DNA of 64,000 bases. Source: Roseivirga sp. 4D4. Its GTDB lineage: Bacteria; Bacteroidota; Bacteroidia; Cytophagales; Cyclobacteriaceae. Of the stretch, positions 58,478 to 64,000 are shown one piece after another; position 1 is the stretch's first letter, and every line of letters begins with the position of its first letter. A program made the translations under genes and the position numbers. The stretch covers positions 1,843,001-1,907,000 of the forward strand of contig NZ_MDGP01000001.1 of assembly GCF_001747095.1 (NCBI RefSeq). The letters are read 5' to 3'. The notes under the pieces are model-generated. The model was not told the origin of the DNA. It ran no database searches and worked only from the letters and a program-made list of their open reading frames with translations.

Positions 58478-59290
58478 CTAAAGGTCTCTTTTGACAACCA
58501 ATCTGGTAGTCGCCCAGTAGAACAAGCCGCCATAGAAAAGCACAAGGGCCAATTCAGGCAGTGCTATATAGTCTTGAATTTCCATCAGCGCATACTTTTG
58601 GAAAGGCACATGAATCAAGGCATTAATGGACTTCACAGGAAGAAAGTATTCTACCCATTGTTGGTTTTTAACTTGTCCCCAAACAAAAAGTCCATTCTCA
58701 ATTAAAACTACCCATAGAAACATTAGCCCCATGGTCATAATGGGTTTTCGGATAAGTGTTGCTATGAATTGTGTAAACAGAAGGAATGCAAACAATTGTA
58801 GCGCAAAGGCAAGCAAGAAATGCATATCCTCGAAGACGAGCCCAAAAGAAATTTCAGAGGAATAGATAAACCCAGTGATCAATCCCATTACGAGCAAAGC
58901 AGCCGCAGAGGCAGCACTTAAGAACCCCGCCATGATAATCTTAGACCAGATAAACTCCTGCTTGCTTAGTCCATCGATCACATTTTGCCTGATCGTTCTA
59001 TAGGTATACTCATTCGTGATAGAATAAATGAGCCCCAGCGCCAAGAGTATTTTGAAGTAAATTGCAACACTCGTCAGATTCTGCCAGATGTCTGGAAACT
59101 CATAAAAAGGCAAGATTGTCGGGTCAATTTCATCTGCATCAAACTCGGCAAACTTATTTTTCAACCATTGTAAGAATGGCATTACTCCCATACTGATAAG
59201 GAATAGAGCAATGATATACAGCGTTGACAAGACCTTAAAAGATCTATTGCTACGCACCTTGTGCAGTTCAATTTTTAGTAAACGTATCAT
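58478..59290 (-). CDS. ABC-2 type transporter permease
   Basis: The 270-residue protein has six hydrophobic segments (first at about 19-40) and starts with the Leu-Lys-Ile-Glu-Leu-His-Lys-Val-Arg segment common to ABC-2/NosY-like permeases. A Lys-Gln-Glu-Phe amphipathic helix near residue 110, likely the coupling helix, precedes the third segment. It partners the ATPase encoded upstream, whose stop overlaps its start by 4 bp. Substrate unknown. Confidence 0.87.
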   Translation of the reverse strand: MIRLLKIELHKVRSNRSFKVLSTLYIIALFLISMGVMPFLQWLKNKFAEFDADEIDPTILPFYEFPDIWQNLTSVAIYFKILLALGLIYSITNEYTYRTIRQNVIDGLSKQEFIWSKIIMAGFLSAASAAALLVMGLITGFIYSSEISFGLVFEDMHFLLAFALQLFAFLLFTQFIATLIRKPIMTMGLMFLWVVLIENGLFVWGQVKNQQWVEYFLPVKSINALIHVPFQKYALMEIQDYIALPELALVLFYGGLFYWATTRLVVKRDL

Positions 59291-60192
59291 TGACTACCTC
59301 CTTCTTGTTCTGCTAATATTTCTAAGAATTGCTTTTCTAGGGTTTTCACCTTCACGATCAAGTGTTTTGCGGTAATACCCTGCTTGAAAAGATATTCGTT
59401 TACGTTTGCGGCTCCATATCCATTTGACATGGTCAAGGTGTACTTATCAAGCTCCCTTTTGACGCCACTGGCCATTCCGGAAGATTCGAGCACTTCTTGA
59501 AGGTTATCAGCATCTGCTTTTACCTCAATGAGTGTTGCTCCCTTACCTACATCTTCAACCAGACCATCATGAATCAGCTTGCCCTGCTGCAACACGCAGA
59601 AGTGAGTACAAACCCGCTGTACCTCATCCAACAAGTGACTTGCAACAATAATGGTCTTACCACTATTGGCAATATCAATGATAAGATCTCTTATTTCGGC
59701 AATTCCCTGAGGGTCTAAGCCATTAGTAGGCTCATCTAGAATCATTACTTCCGGATCGCATAATAAAGCAGAGGCGATAGAAAGCCTTTGCTTCATACCT
59801 AGTGAGAAGGTCTTGAACTTATGATCTTTTCGAACCGCCAGGCCAACTTGTTCCAACACCTCATCGATACGAGCATAAGGAACTTCCTTAATATCGCATA
59901 CAATCTTTAGGTTCTGAACTGCAGTGAGATAGGGATAGAATATCGGATGCTCCAAAATGGCTCCAATCTTCTTTCGAGTGTTTTGTGTGGCTGGTTGCCC
60001 AAACCATTGAAAGTCTCCACTTGTCTGGTTGATTACACTGAGAATTACCCCTAGTGTAGTTGTCTTTCCACTACCATTTGGTCCAAGAATTCCGTAAACA
60101 CTTCCGCGCTTGACTTCAAGCGACAGGTTGTCCACGGCCTTGATCCTTCCATAGTGTTTAGAAAGGTTTTTTATTGATAATACAGTATCCAA
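59287..60192 (-). CDS. ABC transporter ATP-binding protein
   Basis: The 301-residue protein starts at TTG; no Met precedes the Walker A motif. Walker A Gly-Pro-Asn-Gly-Ser-Gly-Lys-Thr is at residues 37-44, the signature is Leu-Gly-Met-Lys-Gln-Arg-Leu-Ser near 145, Walker B is Val-Met-Ile-Leu-Asp-Glu-Pro-Thr near 165, and the switch His is in Ala-Ser-His-Leu. The C-terminal 80 residues are the extension usual in CcmA/NatA-like ATPases. With the following permease it forms a complete exporter-type unit. Confidence 0.92.
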   Translation of the reverse strand: MDTVLSIKNLSKHYGRIKAVDNLSLEVKRGSVYGILGPNGSGKTTTLGVILSVINQTSGDFQWFGQPATQNTRKKIGAILEHPIFYPYLTAVQNLKIVCDIKEVPYARIDEVLEQVGLAVRKDHKFKTFSLGMKQRLSIASALLCDPEVMILDEPTNGLDPQGIAEIRDLIIDIANSGKTIIVASHLLDEVQRVCTHFCVLQQGKLIHDGLVEDVGKGATLIEVKADADNLQEVLESSGMASGVKRELDKYTLTMSNGYGAANVNEYLFKQGITAKHLIVKVKTLEKQFLEILAEQEGGSQ

Positions 60193-60210
60193 ATCGTGTT
60201 GTTTTTGAGT

Positions 60211-60229
60211 AAAAAATGAGCCGAGGCTC
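60211..60229 (-). terminator. Terminator after the first DUF4252 gene
   Basis: On the minus strand a GAGCC/GGCTC stem (60218-60229) is followed by A then T6. It lies 10-28 bp past the stop at 60239 and shields the ABC operon start. Confidence 0.65.
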
Positions 60230-60238
60230 GATATTAAC

Positions 60239-60787
60239 TTATCTAAAGGCTTCTTTAAGGCCCATACTAGATCCGTTGCTATTCATGAATTCTGAGAACT
60301 TAAGAATATTCTGAACGTCAGGGTATCCTTCGATATCAATGATACTATACCCTTCATCCATGGTGATCAGAACGACAAACCCTTGAGGCTTACCTCTCCT
60401 TTCCTTCATCATGACATTCATGTTATTGCCTTGAATTCTTGCCGACATCATAGATTCGTATCCCTCTTCTTCTATCCTTGCCTCAAGTGAATTGAAATCA
60501 GAACCATTGACGCTATGCCGATCGTCATCATCTTCGAAAAGGAAGAATTTCACCTTCTCTATGCCACGGATCATATCACCAATGGGTGGCATATCCTGAA
60601 ATTCACTGACATCTGCCCCGCCTAGAGCACCTAGATCAATCCTGGAAATCATTTTGAGGGTACTCTTATAGAAGAAGAGCGTTGTCGAAGGACGGTTGTC
60701 CTGACGGAATTTTTCGACACTCCGGCTTTGAGCAAAACCGCTAAGTGTCATACTAAAAAGTAGACTAAGTATTAAAAGCTTCTTCAT
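60239..60787 (-). CDS. DUF4252 protein (distal copy)
   Basis: The 182-residue protein has a signal peptide (about 1-19, Phe-Ala-Gln). It matches the DUF4252 pattern: Ile-x-x-Ile-Glu-Lys-Val-Lys-Phe-Phe near residue 75, and a late Gly-Phe-Val-Val-Leu-Ile-Thr-Met-Asp-Glu-Gly-Tyr-Ser-Ile-Ile-Asp-Ile-Glu-Gly strand pair. The family is small, exported and of unknown function. It is the last member of the sigma/anti-sigma/DUF4252 cluster, and is separated from the other DUF4252 gene by a hairpin. Confidence 0.83.
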   Translation of the reverse strand: MKKLLILSLLFSMTLSGFAQSRSVEKFRQDNRPSTTLFFYKSTLKMISRIDLGALGGADVSEFQDMPPIGDMIRGIEKVKFFLFEDDDDRHSVNGSDFNSLEARIEEEGYESMMSARIQGNNMNVMMKERRGKPQGFVVLITMDEGYSIIDIEGYPDVQNILKFSEFMNSNGSSMGLKEAFR

Positions 60788-60816
60788 ACATCCAATAATT
60801 TTGAGCTTTGACCAAT

Positions 60817-60845
60817 AAAAGCAGAGGGCACCGAGGCACCCTCTG
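60817..60845 (-). terminator. Hairpin between the two DUF4252 genes
   Basis: A 7-bp stem (60822-60828 with 60839-60845), extended by weaker inner pairs, is followed on the minus strand by CTTTTATT. It acts as a terminator or attenuator 20 bp past the 60865 stop codon. Confidence 0.6.
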
Positions 60846-60864
60846 TAATCATGATAGTAATATT

Positions 60865-61398
60865 CTAGTTACCATCCATCTTATCAAGGAATTCTAGTTC
60901 CTCGAAACCTTCCATGCCGATAGACTTGGATAGTTTGTAGATAGCGTTCAAGTCGATGCCATCTCCTACGATACTCAAAAGACCGAATTCATTCTCGCCT
61001 CCCATTACCATAAATAGCTCATCGATCTTGTTATTCTTTTCTTTGATCAGGAATTTGATGTCTTTGTCATCTTCTCTAAGCGACATTAGCTCTTCAAAAT
61101 CTTTCCCATCAATTAAGCCTAAGGCTTCCTTGTACATTTTGCGACCATCGACATCCTTGTCTTTGCCTAAAACTTGTACCCTTTTGATTTTACCTAAAGA
61201 CTCTTCAACCATCTTCTGCTCATCTGGATCATCAAATTCTAATTGAGCAATCATTTGGAACATTTTGCCACTGAAGTTCAGGTGCATAAAAGACTGATCA
61301 TCTAAATACTTATCAAAATACTTTGAGATCGCATCACTCTGGGCACTTGCAGACATCGCAAACAAACCCAATACCATTGTTAATACTAACTTTTTCAT
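60865..61398 (-). CDS. DUF4252 protein (proximal copy)
   Basis: The 177-residue protein has a signal peptide (about 1-19, Ser-Ala-Gln). The domain shows Ile-Lys-Arg-Val-Gln-Val-Leu near residue 70, Glu-Leu-Met-Ser-Leu-Arg-Glu-Asp-Asp-Lys-Asp near 105 and Glu-Phe-Gly-Leu-Leu-Ser-Ile-Val-Gly-Asp-Gly-Ile-Asp near 140. It is a diverged paralogue of the 60239 gene, and lies 13 bp after the anti-sigma-like gene, so it belongs to the same transcript. Function is unknown. Confidence 0.83.
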   Translation of the reverse strand: MKKLVLTMVLGLFAMSASAQSDAISKYFDKYLDDQSFMHLNFSGKMFQMIAQLEFDDPDEQKMVEESLGKIKRVQVLGKDKDVDGRKMYKEALGLIDGKDFEELMSLREDDKDIKFLIKEKNNKIDELFMVMGGENEFGLLSIVGDGIDLNAIYKLSKSIGMEGFEELEFLDKMDGN

Positions 61399-61411
61399 TA
61401 TCTATTTTCCT

Positions 61412-61957
61412 CTAATTGTTTTTTACATTCATTTCACTCAGTAATTCCAGACCTTCAGACGCCTGACTCATTTTTGTCAAGTCCTGAACCTCCGTGCCAG
61501 CTTTACCAAGACTGGCTAATTCATTCATTGTATTATTTCCTTTGTTCATGTAGTTAGACACTACAAGTAATTGTCTCTTTAATTCAGCGTAAGCTTCTTC
61601 AGGCGTTTCAAAAGTATCTTCTGAAGTATATTGATTTTGCTGCTGTACAAACATGTACCCACTTACCAGCATTACAATTACTGCCGCTGCTATGCTGGCG
61701 TATTGTTTAAAGTAACCAGAGATACTAATCACTTTGGTTTCTTTCTCTTCGGAGATCATCGCTAGAATCGAATCATCAAATGCCTCATCCAATTCCACCT
61801 TGGCTTCCGAATCAAAATGATCGAACAGTGCCTTCACCTCTTCTATCTCCTCAGTAGCCTGGGCTTCTTTGATCAACCTTTTGAGTTCTCTCTCATCTTC
61901 AAGGTTGGTTTCAGCCTCCCAGTACTTTTCTAATAATTCTGCTCTTCTAGAGTCCAT
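61412..61957 (-). CDS. Anti-sigma factor-like membrane protein
   Basis: The ATG at 61957 is chosen because it gives the family-like start Met-Asp-Ser-Arg-Arg; earlier TTG and ATG codons add up to three residues. The 181-residue protein has a cytosolic helical region (about 1-75, with Glu-Lys-Tyr-Trp-Glu-Ala-Glu-Thr-Asn-Leu-Glu-Asp-Glu), one membrane helix (about 88-105) and a periplasmic tail. This is the layout of single-pass anti-sigma factors. It overlaps the end of the upstream sigma gene by 11 bp. The zinc motif of ZAS anti-sigmas is not seen. Confidence 0.72.
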   Translation of the reverse strand: MDSRRAELLEKYWEAETNLEDERELKRLIKEAQATEEIEEVKALFDHFDSEAKVELDEAFDDSILAMISEEKETKVISISGYFKQYASIAAAVIVMLVSGYMFVQQQNQYTSEDTFETPEEAYAELKRQLLVVSNYMNKGNNTMNELASLGKAGTEVQDLTKMSQASEGLELLSEMNVKNN

Positions 61958-62459
61958 AAGCATCAACTTTCATTAAGCTCTCTTTCAATTTCCTTCTGGC
62001 TCGGAACAAGTTCGTCTTTACCAGGTTGATATCGATATCAAGGTTTTCAGCAATTTCTTTATAACTAAAGCCTTCGATATCTCTGAGCTGCATCACCTCA
62101 CGTTGACGGTTCGGCAGTGCTTCGATCAACCCTTTGATTCTACTCATTAGGTCTTCTCGCTCAGTCACAACAAATGGGGTATCACGTTCTTTTCTCGTAT
62201 CGAATTCAACTTCAAATAAGTCTGTCTTCTTTACATGCTTCGATCTCAGTTTATCCAGTGCCTTGTTACGGGTTATCTGCATACACCAAGCTTCCAGATT
62301 CTGGATCAGATCGACATCCGATCTTTTTTCCCACACCTTGATCAGACACTCCTGTACAACATCCTTTGCCAACTCTTCATCTCTTACAATGTTGAGTGCA
62401 AAGCGGTACAGTTTATTCTTCAAGGGTAAAACCTCTGCTTTGAAGCGTGATACATCCAT
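61947..62459 (-). CDS. ECF-type RNA polymerase sigma factor
   Basis: The ATG at 62459 is preferred: it gives 170 residues and the usual Phe-Lys-x-x-Val-Leu-Pro-Leu-Lys-x-Lys-Leu-Tyr-Arg-Phe-Ala start, while the frame upstream is open for 56 codons of non-family sequence. Region 2 (Glu-Leu-Ala-Lys-Asp-Val-Val-Gln-Glu, Asn-Leu-Glu-Ala-Trp) and region 4 (Phe-Ser-Tyr-Lys-Glu-Ile-Ala, Val-Lys-Thr-Asn-Leu-Phe-Arg-Ala-Arg) are complete. The anti-sigma-like gene is coupled downstream. A promoter of ECF type lies just upstream, which suggests autoregulation. Confidence 0.88.
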   Translation of the reverse strand: MDVSRFKAEVLPLKNKLYRFALNIVRDEELAKDVVQECLIKVWEKRSDVDLIQNLEAWCMQITRNKALDKLRSKHVKKTDLFEVEFDTRKERDTPFVVTEREDLMSRIKGLIEALPNRQREVMQLRDIEGFSYKEIAENLDIDINLVKTNLFRARRKLKESLMKVDAYGL

Positions 62460-62469
62460 AATCAAAAAA

Positions 62470-62498
62470 TAGACGAGCCTATGTTGTGGCTTGTTAAC
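62470..62498 (-). promoter_or_regulatory. Possible ECF-type autoregulated promoter
   Basis: On the minus strand GTTAAC (62498-62493), a 17-bp spacer and CGTCTA (62475-62470) resemble ECF -35/-10 elements, with a CGTC core at -10. It lies 10 bp before the sigma start codon. The match is by eye. Confidence 0.35.
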
Positions 62499-62617
62499 AC
62501 AAATAGAATATTTTTTCTTTAAGCTAAAGAAAGTGGCCGTTAAGGAAGAATCTGAGGGTTTCTGAAAGAAAGGAGTTTCAAAGGAATGGAAGGTCGAAAA
62601 GCTACTTGCAGTGAAAA

Positions 62618-63634
62618 TCAGTTGCAAGCTAGACCCTCCATGGTCTCGGGCCTTATCTCATCCGGTGCGGTCTGCATTTTAGCACAAGCTTCTTCGGACC
62701 TGCCGGCCGATTTGAGCGCGGCAACCCAATAATCAAGCATCAAAGGAATTTTACCTTCAAGCTTTTCAGCTCTTTCGAAGTTCCTGATAGCTCCTTCGTA
62801 GTTCTCTTGCATAAATAATAGAATCCCTCTATTGCGATAACCCCAGCCATTATCAGAGGCACCGATGATGGCTCTTCGGATATCAGGACCTGCTTTCACC
62901 AGATCCCCTTTCATCAGGTAGACAAATCCGCGGTTGTTCAGAAAATAAGGATTAGTAGGGTCTAGCTCCAAAGCCTCTTCAACCAAAGTAAGCGCCACAT
63001 CGTAGTTTTCTTTGCTGGTCTCTATCAGCGCTTGAGTATTGTAAATATTGGGTTCCGATGCATCAATCATTTCAGCCTGCTTTAAAAGGTCTTCCGCCTT
63101 GGTGAAGTCTTTAAGCATAAAATAACCATTGGCAGCATTGATCAGGATTTCAGGGTTACCCTCATCTTTTACCAAAGCTGAATTGAAAGCATCAATTGAT
63201 TTGGAGAACTCCTTCATCTCGTGATAAACCAAACCACGATTGAAATCTATATAAGCAGAATCTGGAAACAGTCTTTCTAAACCGTCAAGGTCCTCCAATG
63301 CCTTATCATATCGCTTAGCATCCAAATAAGCATTTACTCTATTGCGCTTGGCATCTGTAAAATCCGGGTCGATCTGTAGGAGGATGGTCGTGTAATCATT
63401 AATAGCCTCAATGTACTTCCTATCCCTATAGTAGGCTACTCCTCGATTGTTATATGCCTCAGTGTATTTGTCATTCTTGGCTATGGCTTCTGAATAAAGT
63501 CTTACAGCCTCATTATATTCACCTTTGTTCAGGGCTTCGTTTCCCTTGATAAAGAAGCGACCTGCCTTATTTTCATCACTGTCACAAGAAAACACCAGAC
63601 TTAGGACAAACAACACCAATACCTTCTTCATCAT
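62618..63634 (-). CDS. TPR-repeat lipoprotein
   Basis: The ATG at 63634 (or 63631) is preferred over a TTG at 63649. A lipoprotein signal with lipobox Val-Phe-Ser-Cys near residue 17 is followed by an Asp/Glu-rich spacer. About eight tandem TPRs then span residues 25-320, including canonical units such as Asn-Lys-Gly-Glu-Tyr-Asn-Glu-Ala-Val-Arg-Leu-Tyr and Asn-Asn-Arg-Gly-Val-Ala-Tyr. It should be a membrane-anchored scaffold in the periplasm. A partner is not evident from the neighbours. The end of the gene is 159 bp upstream of the sigma start. Confidence 0.82.
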   Translation of the reverse strand: MMKKVLVLFVLSLVFSCDSDENKAGRFFIKGNEALNKGEYNEAVRLYSEAIAKNDKYTEAYNNRGVAYYRDRKYIEAINDYTTILLQIDPDFTDAKRNRVNAYLDAKRYDKALEDLDGLERLFPDSAYIDFNRGLVYHEMKEFSKSIDAFNSALVKDEGNPEILINAANGYFMLKDFTKAEDLLKQAEMIDASEPNIYNTQALIETSKENYDVALTLVEEALELDPTNPYFLNNRGFVYLMKGDLVKAGPDIRRAIIGASDNGWGYRNRGILLFMQENYEGAIRNFERAEKLEGKIPLMLDYWVAALKSAGRSEEACAKMQTAPDEIRPETMEGLACN

Positions 63635-63716
63635 CGAAATTTTGGTCAAAATAAAGGCTATAATGACTCTTTAACAAGGGAAGAATTAGTTAAGAGCATT
63701 TGTTTAATTTTATACA

Positions 63717-64000
63717 GTGAGTGGTTTCAACATTCGTGATAGAATTAAAAGCTTTGGACATGCCATTAGGGGCATACGGATCACTATTTGGGCGGAGCAC
63801 AATTTCAGAATCCATCTGGTTGCTGCGCTAATCGTAATTGCCCTTGCAACCTATTTCGAGGTGTCTACCAGCGATTGGCTTTGGTTAGTTCTATCAATTT
63901 CTTTGGTCTTTATCACCGAAATGATCAATACGGCCATTGAACGATTGGTGGATATGGTGGAACCTGACCAAAATCCTCTTGCAGGAAAAATCAAGGATAT
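63717..64000 (+). CDS. DgkA-family lipid kinase (3' end outside window)
   Basis: A GTG at 63717 follows an in-frame stop at 63705 and opens a frame that runs off the window. The visible 94 residues show the DgkA layout: Phe-Gly-His-Ala-Ile-Arg-Gly-Ile near 13, Trp-Ala-Glu-His-Asn-Phe-Arg-Ile-His near 25, two membrane helices, and the signature Glu-Met-Ile-Asn-Thr-Ala-Ile-Glu-Arg-Leu-Val-Asp. The family phosphorylates diacylglycerol or undecaprenol at the inner membrane; the latter is typical outside Proteobacteria. The gene is divergent from the TPR lipoprotein. Confidence 0.88.
   Translation, partial: MSGFNIRDRIKSFGHAIRGIRITIWAEHNFRIHLVAALIVIALATYFEVSTSDWLWLVLSISLVFITEMINTAIERLVDMVEPDQNPLAGKIKD

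Noticed and set aside
62460..62627. 56-codon N-terminal extension of the ECF sigma factor
   Set aside because: The extension does not look like sigma factor sequence and covers the likely promoter; the ATG at 62459 matches the family start.
63639..63652. ATTTTG-GT-CAAAAT near-palindrome as an operator of the TPR lipoprotein gene
   Set aside because: AT-rich and imperfect at the centre, overlapping possible start codons; not distinguishable from chance.

Overview
The window is chromosomal DNA from a Bacteroidota bacterium, most likely a marine Cytophagales member (Roseivirga/Fulvivirga-like; this placement is inference). The support is: Bacteroidota-only families (DUF4835, DUF3078, DUF4252, Porin_10, the OstA-like protein, sortilin-type BNR proteins), many signal peptides ending in Gln, few Shine-Dalgarno sequences, and repeated TAnnTTTG -7 promoter elements. 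Coding density is high. No gap exceeds 300 bp. I recognise no tRNA, rRNA, insertion sequence, prophage or CRISPR array, so this looks like core genome rather than an island.

Layout. 1-10.4 kb: the 3' end of a GHL10-like glycoside hydrolase, a large secreted sortilin/BNR protein, a small secreted acidic protein, then a minus-strand run of a membrane-anchored beta-propeller protein, an MscS-type channel and a cystathionine gamma-synthase/lyase. 10.6-13.6 kb: a MORN-like secreted protein, malate dehydrogenase and tilS. 13.6-24 kb, plus strand: an OstA-like LPS protein, then bamD-rpoZ-coaBC-DUF4835-recN, an OprB-like porin, fabI, ispE and an M23 peptidase. 24-27.1 kb, minus strand: tgt-lptF/G-EamA transporter, with overlapping genes. 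27.2-41 kb: a glycosyltransferase with an ECF sigma factor, rsmG, a MacB-like permease, a secreted amidotransferase-like protein, miaE, DUF3078, a Porin_10 protein, lpxK, a Nif3/zinc-ribbon/TPR trio and a histidine phosphatase.

41.2-56.7 kb carries most of menaquinone synthesis: menI-menF-menD as an overlapping operon, menE on the far side of an opposing gene, and menB about 8 kb further on. Between them lie an XRE/S24 (CI/LexA-like) regulator with a phased operator-like array, two secreted outer-membrane-type proteins, a second sortilin/BNR protein and a TonB-type protein. 56.9-64 kb holds an AraC regulator with a SRPBCC protein, an ABC transporter pair, an ECF sigma/anti-sigma/DUF4252/DUF4252 module, a TPR lipoprotein and the start of a DgkA-family kinase.

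Common themes are envelope biogenesis (OstA-like protein, BamD, LptF/G, LpxK, porins, M23 peptidase, DgkA), respiratory quinone synthesis and RNA modification (TilS, Tgt, MiaE, RsmG). No obviously new defence or mobile system was found. The best second looks are: a CoaC domain lacking its canonical Asn and Cys, a Tgt lacking its zinc cysteines, the S24 operator array, a pair of related palindromes at two promoters, start-proximal promoters that imply leaderless mRNAs, and a misnamed secreted amidotransferase-like family.
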